Below are positions 26,134-36,186 of a DNA stretch of 64,000 nt, one piece after another. Each line of letters starts with the position of its first letter. The stretch's first letter is position 1. The notes below the pieces were generated by a model. That model made no database searches, was not told the origin of the DNA, and saw nothing but the letters and a program-made list of their open reading frames with translations. The stretch spans positions 38,399-102,398 of the forward strand of contig JAFRDO010000043.1 in assembly GCA_017403825.1 (NCBI GenBank), written 5' to 3'. A program made the position numbers and the translations under genes. The DNA is from Kiritimatiellia bacterium (lineage in GTDB: Bacteria; Verrucomicrobiota; Kiritimatiellia; RFP12; UBA1067).

Positions 26134-28104
26134 TCAAACATTTCTCAGAGCCAAGCCGGTATCCCGAACGAGTCTCCTGCTTAGGGCGGTCGTGAGCGCG
26201 GCTTGAGTTCCAACCACTACGGCGCGTTTCTTCGCCCGAGTAATGCCCGTATAGACGATCTGGCGGTTGAGGAGCGGATGATTCTCGTCGTTCGGCAGAA
26301 CCACCATCACGTTCTCGAACTCCGACCCCTGGCTCTTGTGCACCGTCATCGCATATGCAAGTTCGTGTTCCGGTAGAAGTGCCACAGGGCACGCGATGGT
26401 CTTCTCCCCGCGAGGGAAAAGCACCACCATCCCATTGGGGCCTTCCACGGTCACTCCAATGTCCCCGTTCCATAGGTTCCGTTCGCGCGTATTGCGTGTA
26501 ACCATGACCGGCACGCCAACCTTCGCCAGGGGATTAGTCGGCCGACGACCGCCAAATCGCGCCGTAATTACAAGATCATTTATGCCGACCGCGCCAAACG
26601 TCCCTTCGCGAACAACGGTCAGGATACGGGAGCGGCCTAGTAGCTCAAATAAATTCAAAACCTCCGTCGTCTTCGTGCCATCCTTGAAGACATCATTCTC
26701 CGAACCTACCTTCTCCGCGGCACTGGCAAGCGAGTCGTCCGCCTGGTTCAATCCGTTGCCGTTCTCGGCAAGCAGCCCGTAGCTGCGCACCCATTCAAGC
26801 ATCAGATCGCGGAATGCTTCAGGCTTCACCGATTCAGCGAGTTCGTAATAGAACACGCGGTTGACATATTCACCGCCCTTGGACAAGGTTTCCGTCCAGG
26901 TCTCGCCGTCAAGCGGCAACCGCTTGATCGACTTCTCAAAACAGGCCGCGTCGCCCGCATTTACCGCACGAGCGCAATCGGCGAGTGCCCCTGTAAAGCG
27001 ATTAGACTCCTTCAATTCGACAACCGTGCGCTCATCGAAGTTCGCCACAACGTCGCCCAACACCGCCCCAGCGTCAACGGAAGGCAACTGGTCCTTGTCG
27101 CCCAGCAGCACCAAACGACATTTGTCTGGCAGCGCATCGAGGAGCGCCTTCATCAAATGCACATCAACCATCGACGATTCGTCGACTATCACCAGCTTGT
27201 GAGGAAGTCGGTTTTCCTTCGTGTACTTCCAGTTCGGGGGCAGCCCACCCAATGTCGAGTGGATCGTCGCGCCAGACAGCTCCTCGATCTGGCGCCTAAT
27301 CTCCGGCAACATCCCGACAGCAATGGCGCACTGGCCATGTATAGACTCCCCCATGCGCTGGCCAGCGCGCCCAGTCGGCGCAACCAGCGCAATATCCTCG
27401 CCAACGACATCCCCTTGCGCCATCAAGGCGCGCAAGATTGCGCAGACAACGGTCGTCTTGCCCGTACCTGGTCCTCCGGTGACCACGACGAACCGGCGCC
27501 TGCCAACCATACGTACAGCCTTCTGCTGCTCTGCGTTCAATGAAAATTGCCTGTCTTTGCCTTTGAACAGAACAGCGCTCCGAACATAATTCTCCGACAA
27601 CTCGCCAAAGTCTTCTTCGCCTGCCATCTCGCACAATCTGTCCGATACCACCTTTACCGAATCCCAGACTTTGGCGAAGAACCATCCCTTCACGGACTCA
27701 CCGACATTTTTGCAAATTACAAGCTGGCCATCCTCCTGCACAAGCCTCTCACCAGCCGATTCCGCGTACTTGTCCCAGCACTTGTCGACCAGCTCGGCGT
27801 ATTTTTCTTGAGCTTGCCCATTTTCCTGATGCCCCGCCGCCTTCAGCAACTCGGCTCCATTTTCAAGCCGAAGGAACGTGTTGCCGTCCTTCAACGAAAG
27901 CTGCATCGCGGCCAAAAACAGATACAAGCCAACATCCTGGGCTTTGAGGTGCTCCACGATATCTCGCGCGGTCTGCAGATCCGAAAGCGCCAGCGAACCG
28001 CGCGCAAGGATGCGCGACAGCACCTGCCTGATGTCGTCCTCCCCTTCGCCATTACCCGGAATTCCGAACAGGCGCAACCGACGCTCAGCTTCTTCAACTG
28101 TCAT
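26134..28104 (-). CDS. recD: Exodeoxyribonuclease V alpha subunit (RecD), copy 2
   Basis: 656 residues, longer than copy 1 by a fuller N-terminal domain (about 190 residues). Helicase motifs: VTGGPGTGKTTVVCAIL, APTGRAGQRMGES, IVDESSMVDVHLMKALL, LLGDKDQLPSVDAGAVLGD, AMTVHKSQGSEFENVMVV and YTGITRAKKRAVV. I take ATG 28104 with AGGAGG nine bases upstream rather than the TTG two codons earlier, which is only three bases from the ribosome site. It overlaps the end of recB2 by 11 bp. Clearly diverged from copy 1 in sequence, so not a recent duplication. Confidence 0.92.
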   Translation of the reverse strand: MTVEEAERRLRLFGIPGNGEGEDDIRQVLSRILARGSLALSDLQTARDIVEHLKAQDVGLYLFLAAMQLSLKDGNTFLRLENGAELLKAAGHQENGQAQEKYAELVDKCWDKYAESAGERLVQEDGQLVICKNVGESVKGWFFAKVWDSVKVVSDRLCEMAGEEDFGELSENYVRSAVLFKGKDRQFSLNAEQQKAVRMVGRRRFVVVTGGPGTGKTTVVCAILRALMAQGDVVGEDIALVAPTGRAGQRMGESIHGQCAIAVGMLPEIRRQIEELSGATIHSTLGGLPPNWKYTKENRLPHKLVIVDESSMVDVHLMKALLDALPDKCRLVLLGDKDQLPSVDAGAVLGDVVANFDERTVVELKESNRFTGALADCARAVNAGDAACFEKSIKRLPLDGETWTETLSKGGEYVNRVFYYELAESVKPEAFRDLMLEWVRSYGLLAENGNGLNQADDSLASAAEKVGSENDVFKDGTKTTEVLNLFELLGRSRILTVVREGTFGAVGINDLVITARFGGRRPTNPLAKVGVPVMVTRNTRERNLWNGDIGVTVEGPNGMVVLFPRGEKTIACPVALLPEHELAYAMTVHKSQGSEFENVMVVLPNDENHPLLNRQIVYTGITRAKKRAVVVGTQAALTTALSRRLVRDTGLALRNV

Positions 28105-31100
28105 GACCAAGATCCTCCTGTTTCAATGCTTCCTTGATTGCCGTGCGGCAAGTCTCCTGGGAGATTTCCTCCGCCTCGGCGACGAAGACTCCCGACGCCC
28201 CCTCCAGACGCTCCGATTTCTCGCCCGCGCGCACAAAGAGATAGGCGACACCTCCAAGTTCGGATTCGTGCAGCCAAAACCGCACCGCCTGTGAATAGAA
28301 CTGGTATTGGAGATGGTATCCCGACTTCGTCATCGCACTCTTCAGTGTTTCAGGGTCATAGTCGGGCAGCGAGTTCGTCTTCCAGTCGAGAACGTAAACC
28401 GGCCCCTCCCTGCCGTCAGGACGAATCAGCAGGTCGATCTTGCCGTTGAACGCACTGTCGCGCTGCGGATCGTCCTCCGAAGGGAGCTCATCTCCCAGTG
28501 TCCGCGCACGGTTCACCACAAATTCCGCTTCGGCGCGCCGATTGGGGGCTTTAATGTCCTTAAGCTTGATTTTCCTGCCGCCGATGGCGATGGGGACGTT
28601 CAGCGCACGCCAGACCATGCGGGCCAACACGCGCTCCGTGGTGTCATCACCCTGCTCGTTCTTCTGCGACGCAATCTGATGCCGGCGCATGACTGTGCCG
28701 ATCAGGCTCAGCAAGGGAGAGTTCGTCTCCTGCACCAATGTCTTGAACTCCGTCTTGCCTACCGTACAGAATCCCAGCGTCTTGTCGTCGGAATCATCGT
28801 TGTTGCATAGCGTCTCCATGATTTCATGGAACACGTCGCCAGAAATGTTGTTGCGCGGCAGAAGCGTTTTCTCCTTATTCTGCGGCGCAACATTCTGCGT
28901 CGAAACCCCGTCATGGTTTTCGTCGCCCCTGTAGGTGTCAGCGTCTGGCTCCGGGGCCTTTTTCGACTTTCGGCGGACGGACGAGTACGAATCGTTCTCG
29001 ACATGCTGGCGCGCGAGCGACTTGGAGTCCAGTTCGTAAACCTTAATCTTCTCTTCCGGGGCTGCGCCTTCTTCCGCACCAGTCTCTTGGCCATTGTCCG
29101 TCGCCGCGGCATCTGCCTTGGCCGCCCGTTCCGACACTTTGATTACCGCCTCCTTCGCCGCGTCATCGCTTCCAAAACACGCGCGAATGCCGCGGGCAAG
29201 AAAACCGATGTCGTGTTTTGATGCGTCATTTGGAATCAACAATGCCGAACCTACGCTGCCGATGCCGGTCTCATTTGTTGCCGCACCATTACCTGTTCGC
29301 TGATGCTGCGCCCATTGGGACCATGGGAGGTAAAGCTTATGCTCAGCACGGGTAAGGGCCACATACAAGAGGCGCTTTTCCTCCCTAATTGCCGAATTCT
29401 TCTTATCTTTCTCAACCTTATATCCCAGCGGGCCAAATCCCCACGCGATGAATACGACTGGGTACTCCAATCCTTTTGACACGTGCATCGTCATAATCTG
29501 AACGCAATCGGCTTCAGACTCCTTGCGCCGCAGCGCCCCATCCTCGCCGGCGCACTGGTCGTTCTGGCGCCAGATGCGAAGAACATCAGCAAACTCGTCG
29601 ATTGTCTGTGCCTTACGCCCGACTTGTTCCAGGAGCTTGTCGAGAATCTGACGCGTCGCCGCCCAACTGCGGTCAAAGTCGGCATCGTCCTTGCGCGGAT
29701 GCGCGAGCAGCGTATCGTTCATCACGCTCTCGAAGAACTTGCTCCACTTCTTCTTTGAGATAAGTTCCTGCCAAGAGTCAAGCAGACTGGAGAATTCACG
29801 ATCTTCCTGTTTGCAACGCGCCTCAAGCTGATCTGGTCTGTACCCGAAAAGAGGAGTCAGCAAAAGCGCCTCAAGCCGTCCGCGCCGGCTAGGGGCGGAA
29901 AGAAAGTCGAAGAGCGCAAGGAGCGCCTCGGCAGAGGCAGAGGCATAGATTCCCTGCTCCTTGTAAACCGAAAAAGGAATCCTCGCCTCTGCCAGGATCT
30001 CCCGCGCCTTGTCCGCATCGGCATGCCCGCGCACAAGAATGCACATGTCACGGTAGGAAAACCTATGCTCCACCGTTTCCCCCGTCTTCGGGTTCACGGT
30101 AGTATAGGCCGGATTCAACGTCAACAGCCGCTTCATCTCCTTCGCGGCGTTGCGCAGGAACACGGGCAGGCATTGAGATTTGTTTCCATACCCGGCACTC
30201 CAGTACGCTGGCGTCTGCTGCTCCCCCGGCAGGGATTCCAGCAGTTCCACTGGCTCGCCAAAATCGGACACATAGTCAATCTGATGAAACCTCTCCGTAT
30301 CTTTCGGCGGATGTTCGACCCCCTCATAGCTGATGCTTCCTTCGCCTTCCTTCATGCCCTCAAACCAGGAATGATCCGGGGCGACCTTATCGCCGAAGAT
30401 TTTATTGAACGATTTGACGAGTTCAGGCGAAGAACGACGAGTCGTGTCCAGCGAGTGAAGCGCCTTCGGTTTGCCTGGCGCGGCGGCATTGTCCTTTGTG
30501 ATTTCGCCCCGCGCGGTAAGATAGGCCGCGATACTAGCGCCCCTGAAAGAATAGATCGCCTGCTTGGGGTCGCCGACGACGAGCAGCATCCCCTGCTCCG
30601 GCGCGGGGCCGCCCTTCAGCGTATTGACCTGATGCGAGAATATGCTCTTGAATATCTCCCACTGCACATCATCAGTATCCTGAAACTCATCCACCAGCGC
30701 AATACGGTATTTTTTGCGAATGGACTCAAGCAAAACGCTCTTCTTGCCCGACTGCTCCAATTTAGCCTCGTCAACGATGACATCGTGAGCCCGGTTCACG
30801 AGATCGTCAAACGTCAGCGAAGCCACTTCGTCCTTGAAACGCTTAAACACCGGCCATGCCATAAATGCGAGGTCGGCAGGCATCTGAGAGGAAGTCACAC
30901 CCCGGACATTGACCACCGCTTCTACGAATACCTTGACGTCGGGCCGAAGGTCGAACACCCTCACCCCTCTTCCATGTCCGTTCACGGATGGGTTCATCTT
31001 GCTACAGCTCAAGGCACATTCGGCGGCTGTCCGAATGAACGCAGGCAACTCATCTGCGGCAAGATTCCCTTTAACTGCATCAATCGCACGACAAGCGTCC

Positions 31101-31798
31101 TCGAAACCTTGTCTCGCCCTTGCATTGACCTCTATTCCGGCGAAGTCGAAACTCGTTTTTGCTGCTATGTCTGACAATTGGCGCCTAATGGCCTCATCGA
31201 GCAACCGAGGCGCCTCCGGCCCTTGATCCCGTTGCGTGCAGTCCTTTAACTTTGCCTCGACTGATGCAACAAGGTCATCCGTGGATTTCAAACCTGCGGC
31301 CTCCATGTAGGCATCGTACGACTCCCCGTAGCGCGCCTTGAAATCGTTACACTGAAGGGCCATGCGCACGGCGCGATGGACGAGGTCACCATCAGTGCCT
31401 CCGACTTCCACCTGCATCGGGACGCGATTCTCGAAGGCGTATTCGGTCAGGAGACTGCGACAAAAGGAATGAATCGTGCAGATAGTTGCCTCGTCGAAGT
31501 CCGAAGGCAGGCAACCGGCCTCCTCCAGAACCTTGCGGATGCGGTCCCTTAGCTCGCCAGCCGCCTTCTCAGTGTAGGTCACGAGCAGCAGGTTTTTCAC
31601 GCTTTCGATCGTCTTCTCCAGCCGCAGCTTCAGAACGATGCTTTGGAGCGTATAGGTCTTGCCCGTGCCAGCAGAAGCTTCGATGATGGCGTCATGGGTA
31701 TAGTCTATCGTATTGCAGATAAACTTGTCATCGCGATAAACGCCATCTGCATCAGGCGCACCCAAACGCTCTTTGATGACTTTATCCTTCTCACTCAT
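28094..31798 (-). CDS. recB: Exodeoxyribonuclease V beta subunit (RecB), copy 2
   Basis: 1234 residues. Motifs: IIEASAGTGKTYTLQSIVLK (Walker A), VTYTEKAAGELRDRIRK, TIHSFCRSLLTEYAFEN, LVDEFQDTDDVQWEIFK, VGDPKQAIYSFRGAS, MHVSKGLEYPVVFIAWG, LYVALTRAEHKLYL. The C-terminal nuclease domain has GPVYVLDWKTNSLPDYD and YQFYSQAVRFWL. The start at 31798 has GGAGGTG and overlaps recC2 by 8 bp. A linker of about 120 residues (Glu/Ala/Lys-rich, around 900-1010) between helicase and nuclease is longer than in copy 1. Confidence 0.93.
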   Translation of the reverse strand: MSEKDKVIKERLGAPDADGVYRDDKFICNTIDYTHDAIIEASAGTGKTYTLQSIVLKLRLEKTIESVKNLLLVTYTEKAAGELRDRIRKVLEEAGCLPSDFDEATICTIHSFCRSLLTEYAFENRVPMQVEVGGTDGDLVHRAVRMALQCNDFKARYGESYDAYMEAAGLKSTDDLVASVEAKLKDCTQRDQGPEAPRLLDEAIRRQLSDIAAKTSFDFAGIEVNARARQGFEDACRAIDAVKGNLAADELPAFIRTAAECALSCSKMNPSVNGHGRGVRVFDLRPDVKVFVEAVVNVRGVTSSQMPADLAFMAWPVFKRFKDEVASLTFDDLVNRAHDVIVDEAKLEQSGKKSVLLESIRKKYRIALVDEFQDTDDVQWEIFKSIFSHQVNTLKGGPAPEQGMLLVVGDPKQAIYSFRGASIAAYLTARGEITKDNAAAPGKPKALHSLDTTRRSSPELVKSFNKIFGDKVAPDHSWFEGMKEGEGSISYEGVEHPPKDTERFHQIDYVSDFGEPVELLESLPGEQQTPAYWSAGYGNKSQCLPVFLRNAAKEMKRLLTLNPAYTTVNPKTGETVEHRFSYRDMCILVRGHADADKAREILAEARIPFSVYKEQGIYASASAEALLALFDFLSAPSRRGRLEALLLTPLFGYRPDQLEARCKQEDREFSSLLDSWQELISKKKWSKFFESVMNDTLLAHPRKDDADFDRSWAATRQILDKLLEQVGRKAQTIDEFADVLRIWRQNDQCAGEDGALRRKESEADCVQIMTMHVSKGLEYPVVFIAWGFGPLGYKVEKDKKNSAIREEKRLLYVALTRAEHKLYLPWSQWAQHQRTGNGAATNETGIGSVGSALLIPNDASKHDIGFLARGIRACFGSDDAAKEAVIKVSERAAKADAAATDNGQETGAEEGAAPEEKIKVYELDSKSLARQHVENDSYSSVRRKSKKAPEPDADTYRGDENHDGVSTQNVAPQNKEKTLLPRNNISGDVFHEIMETLCNNDDSDDKTLGFCTVGKTEFKTLVQETNSPLLSLIGTVMRRHQIASQKNEQGDDTTERVLARMVWRALNVPIAIGGRKIKLKDIKAPNRRAEAEFVVNRARTLGDELPSEDDPQRDSAFNGKIDLLIRPDGREGPVYVLDWKTNSLPDYDPETLKSAMTKSGYHLQYQFYSQAVRFWLHESELGGVAYLFVRAGEKSERLEGASGVFVAEAEEISQETCRTAIKEALKQEDLGHDS

Positions 31799-34700
31799 GG
31801 CCCACCTCCTTCTCGGCAGCATCCAGACGTTTTCCGCTCAAAGGCAGCTCGTAGCGGTCCTTGTATATTCCCTTAAGTTCTTCGCCGGTTTCTTCGGGCT
31901 CGCGCTTAAACCGATCAAGGTTCTGCTCGATGACGAGGTCGTTGTTAAAGGAGCTACTTGAGGTGTCAAACTCCTCGGCAGTTAGCTTCCCGCATATCTC
32001 GCTCCATACAATCTCCTTTCCTGCGACATCGTTCAATGCCTTCAGGAGCTTCTTGCCGGTAAAGTCGACCATCTTCCCACCGCCTGTCTGCTCATACGTG
32101 AGGAAAGACCGCGTGAGCGTTTTGAGATAATTACCCGCCTTTTCTGCGTCAATTCCGTCCCACGCCCAGGCTGCTGTCGTGCCGTTCTTGAGATCGACGA
32201 CGCCAACTTTCAGTCGTCGTGCCGTGCTTTTCATTGAATGTATGCTTATCAGATAAGCAAGCACGGCGGCAAAGCAGCTTTCTGTCGGCAACTTGGGGAT
32301 CTTACCTTGCTCCCCCAACCATCCAGTCACCAGCACCGACACTTCGTCCGCCGTCTCTTTCCAGTTCGGAATCTCTGCAACGAATCGCAACTTCATTTTC
32401 TCCGCTTCTTGCGCCTTATCCTTTCCGACCTCATTTCCTTTTGATTCATCCTTCTCAAATTCTGTCGGAAAATCTAGATGCAGCGTGTTGTCTTCGCCGT
32501 TAGGCAACTCAAAGTCAGCCAGGAATTTTTTTATCGCGTCAAGCCCATTCTCGGTCTTCTTCATGATCGCGCTTTTGGCGTATTCACCGAGGAATCCCGT
32601 CGGCATCTTTCCTGCGAGCTGCAGGCGGCGAAACTCCTTCTCCACCGCCCCAGTCGCATCGGGATCAAGCCACTTAGCCTGAAGATCCCATTCATCAGGG
32701 CCCTGCAGGGCGCCAAGCGGGCTGTCGGGTTCGAGATCAGTCTCAAGATAGCCCGCCACGCTGATACCGAAACGATAGCGCATCACGGCGCGGACGGGAT
32801 TCTTCAGAAACTCGGCCAAGACTTTCGCCGAGATTTCAATTCGCGGCTTTGCATTCTCCGAATCGACCTTCTTGACCTCGGGCAGCTTCCCCTTCCCCTC
32901 GACGCGCGCACGCGCCAATTCACGCGCAGCCTTGGAATAGGTCGGTAGCAACCCTGCGAAGGGATCGTCCTTTACCCAGACGATATCGTCTGTCGGACGC
33001 TTCTCGTCATCCTTGCGCGGCCCTGCCTCTCCGCGTTCCAGAAGCGGATAACCCTTGAACTCCTGGAATTTCCTCTCCTTCTCCTCCGTCTGGGCGTCGT
33101 AGGTCAGCACGTGTTTGCCGATGAACTTCTCCACATCCAGCACAATGCTGGAGGGGAACTGCTCCGCGTCCTTCTCGATGTCTTTGTTGGGATAGCTGAG
33201 GACAAGACGGTCGCGAACGGACATGAGGGACTCGAGGAACAGGAAACGGTTCCGGTTCGGCGCCGAGACATCGCCCAGACGCCAGCCCGTGCCGCGAATG
33301 TCAAGGGTAGACGAGCTCGTGCGCCCGGGGAAGCCTCCCGCCGCCATGCCCATGACATACACCTGCTTGAAGGGAAGTGCGCTAAGGGAAGAGAAGCTGC
33401 CGATCGTGACCCCGCTCGTCAGATACCGGCCTTTGCGGCAAGAGATGCCGCCGACGAAATGCTCGACCGCGGCCACCGCCAGCTCGAAGCTTTGCTTCCG
33501 GGGGATGTCTCCAAGCGAATAAAGCGTCGCAAGCAGGGAGGCGCTCACCTTGTTCTCAAGCTTGTCATCCTTGTCATTCGCAAGATACGTCTTGGCGAGG
33601 CGTGAGAGGCGATCCGCCCAGCAGTCCGCACGCGTACCGTCTTCACGTCGCGGGGCAATAAGCGGCAACTCGCGAATCTTCCCCGAACCGTCGAACAGCG
33701 TGTCCGCGAGATCGCGGTAAAGCAGCTCCACGACCTCGGAGAGCTTGAGTGCGTCATCCTCACCATCCTTGACGAGCGGAAGTTCGTTCCCGTCACCGTC
33801 ACAGACCTTGTTGGCGACTCGCGCAAGGCGAATGCGCCTCAGAGCCGACGACCAGTCGAAATAGCCGGCGGAGCCCGTCTTATGCTCAAACCCGTCGAAC
33901 GCGCCGATCTTCTCGGTAAGTTCACGCCACTTGACGACGTCCTCGCGCGCGAAGCCCATTGCTCGCTGCACGCATGGGTTCTCCAAGACATTGAAGAGGC
34001 GTTCGCGGTTAAGGCCCTTGCGTCCGAGCTCAATCAAAGAGAGGAAACCGCGAAGATAATGGCTGTCCTCGCTGGCTGTCGTGTCGAGAAGGCCGTATGG
34101 GACATCGTCGCGCGCATTGAAGACGGCCTCAATCACCGGGCGGTACGTCTGCATGTCCGGCACGATTACGGCGATGTCCGAGAACGAGCAGCCCGGCCAC
34201 GGACGATCTTCCCCCTTCACGCCTTCCGGGCAAGCGACACTGCCGAGAATCGAATTGTACACCATCTCGACCTCTCGGCGAACGCCAGGCGTGCCGACGA
34301 CCTGGACCGACGCATCCTGTCGGCACCATTCGACATCACTCGTTCGATGCCGAATGGCATCCTGCATCTTTTCAAGGACCGTTTCAGTCTTTATGTCTCC
34401 AGCAGGCACCTCATCAGGTCCATTCGCCGCTTCAAGATCCTGCAGCAAGTCAACGGTTTCTTTTCCTGCTACGCCAAGATTATTAAGCAACTCGTTTTCT
34501 AAAGCTGGTTCATCCTGTCCCGGTCCGCGTTTGATATCGCCCCAGTATTCAAGGCATGGCGTGCGGTGAAACACCACTACCTCATGCTTCTTCGCCAGCC
34601 ACACCAGAATCTGTGCCTGCAATAACGAGAAGGTGGAATGCTCGAAGAAGTAGATCTTCTGCGGCTTGACACATTCGAGGTCCTTTGTACTGAAATTCTT

Positions 34701-35358
34701 CACCCGGTCGTACAGCTGCCTTAACGACAGGCAATCGCCGCCCAATCTGAACTTTCCATCCCCCCCCCCACAGCGCACGCGCCAGCGCAGCTTCCGCCTC
34801 GGCGGTCTCGCCCTTCTGCACATTGTCTGGGAGGTTGCCTCTTCCCAGCCACGCCTCGACGATCTCGGGACGATGCACCTCGTAGGAGTCCATCAGATCC
34901 GCCAGCTTGTCCGCCAGCTGCCAGGTCATCGCCGCCTGCTTCTGGTCGGTGATTGCAACTGAATCTGCAGCGGATTCCGAGTTCATTATGTAGCGGCGGA
35001 ACGGAGCCAGCTTGTCATACTCTGGTTGCTTTTCGGGATCTTCAAGCAGGATGGAGACGATCGCCCGCGCGTATGCATGGTCGGGCAGGAGCTCGACACG
35101 ATCCCTGTCATTCGACGGCAGCCCTTCTATCATCAACCCCGCCAACTGCTTCTCCATCAACGGGAATTCAATTCCCGCGCACAGGCACGGTTCCGTGGCG
35201 AATTTTCGAATCTGCAGCCACTTCGCCACGTTGGGATTTGGCACCACAACTTTGGAGAACACAAAAGGATCATTGTCCTGCCGATCAATCAACAGGCGCT
35301 CTCTCAGTTTCGCCGCCAGATCTTCAATCCGACTGCCATAGTAGATTTTCAAGGACAT
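31791..35358 (-). CDS. recC: Exodeoxyribonuclease V gamma subunit (RecC), copy 2, frameshifted at a G10 run
   Basis: Two overlapping frames together make one RecC of about 1188 residues. The first begins MSLKIYYGSRIEDLAAKL (start 35356-35358) and runs through VVVPNPNVAKWLQIRKF and ALARALWG. The second resumes with GDGKFRLGGDCLSLRQLYDR and continues to the stop at 31791, including SDIAVIVPDMQTYRPVIEAVF, VYVMGMAAGGFPGR and DRLVLSYPN. The switch is at ten consecutive C (plus strand 34760-34769). With nine the frame is restored and the total length becomes a whole number of codons. Either an assembly/sequencing slip or genuine slippage; as written the protein is broken. Confidence 0.85.
34760..34769. 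repeat. Ten-base homopolymer (G10 in recC2 sense)
   Basis: The reading frame of recC2 changes exactly here. Runs this long are prone both to sequencing error and to replication slippage. Confidence 0.95.
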
Positions 35359-35372
35359 CGTATGATTTCTCC

Positions 35373-35945
35373 TCAGCCGTTTCTGAATTTATAGATGCAG
35401 CACTCGTCAAGATACCACTCTGCCGCATCTTTGCAAACATTGAATTTCTCGCACAAAAACGCGATGCACTCGCCTCTTGTCAATTTACCACCATTCTCTT
35501 TCGCCATCAACTCATCACATAGCAATTCCTCATCTGTATGGAACAACACATAATAGTCTCGCGAGAGCCTCTTCGATTCTTCCGAACGGCTATCCTCGAC
35601 CTCAATCCCTATGTCGATCAGATCACGTAGAATTTCCTCTGTCGCCTGAGGATTACATAGACTAAGCCGACCGTAGACATCACAATCATCATCTATCTTT
35701 GGCCACCAAGCTTCCGAAAATGTTTTGAGAAACTTGTCTGCAAAGTCGCTTCCATACTTTTCCGAAATAGCAGCACGTTGATCGGAATAGAAATGTCCCG
35801 CCGCGCGCATTGTGCGTGCAACATCTCCAATTGGAATCCGGTTCTCGCCGTGCCAGACCGACACCTGGAATTCCTCATCATCATGCGGATATCCCGCATA
35901 AATGTAATGAACATCCGACAACACAATCTTCAATTTGCATTCCAT
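35373..35945 (-). CDS. Hypothetical acidic protein upstream of recC2
   Basis: 190 residues, not recognised. The N-terminus MECKLKIVLSDVHYIYAGYP looks like a beta hairpin. The middle is acidic (WWPKIDDDCDVYGRLSLC), and the C-terminus is helical with cysteines (LCEKFNVCKDAAEWYLDECC). No signal peptide or membrane span. It sits 14 bp before recC2 and 30 bp after a recC-like stub, all on one strand, which suggests co-expression with the second RecBCD. It might be an inhibitor, an immunity partner or an insert; nothing in the sequence decides this. Confidence 0.6.
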   Translation of the reverse strand: MECKLKIVLSDVHYIYAGYPHDDEEFQVSVWHGENRIPIGDVARTMRAAGHFYSDQRAAISEKYGSDFADKFLKTFSEAWWPKIDDDCDVYGRLSLCNPQATEEILRDLIDIGIEVEDSRSEESKRLSRDYYVLFHTDEELLCDELMAKENGGKLTRGECIAFLCEKFNVCKDAAEWYLDECCIYKFRNG

Positions 35946-35975
35946 GGCTTTCTTTCCTTGTTTTTCGGCCTTGCA

Positions 35976-36140
35976 CTAAATCTGCACCTTCATCTTGAGC
36001 CAGTTGCTGAGGTTCGGATTCGCCGCCGCGACCTTCAGGAACTCGAACGGCCCCTTCGCCTTCCGCTCGGCCTTAAGCTCCGCGGTCAACTTCTCAGCCA
36101 AATCCTCGACTTGGCTACCATTATAGATTTTCAAGGACAT
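35976..36140 (-). pseudogene. recC N-terminal stub (54 codons)
   Basis: Translates from ATG 36138-36140 (GGAGAATAGC upstream) to TAG 35976. It begins MSLKIYNGSQVEDLAEKL and continues to ANPNLSNWLKMKV. This parallels the start of RecC2 (MSLKIYYGSRIEDLAAKL, then PNPNVAKWLQIRKF) at roughly half of positions, so it is an older RecC-like N-terminus rather than a fresh copy. It ends abruptly where RecC2 goes on for 1100 residues. A working ribosome site remains. Either the relic of a replaced recC or a short peptide that mimics the RecC N-terminus. Confidence 0.7.
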
Positions 36141-36186
36141 GCTATTCTCCTTACATCGTTTTAGCTTGCTTTACTCTATTAGCTTT

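Noticed and set aside
34582..34823. Programmed ribosomal frameshift in recC2
   Set aside because: No downstream structure or known slippery heptamer was identified, and another homopolymer slip occurs nearby; a sequencing or replication slip is simpler.
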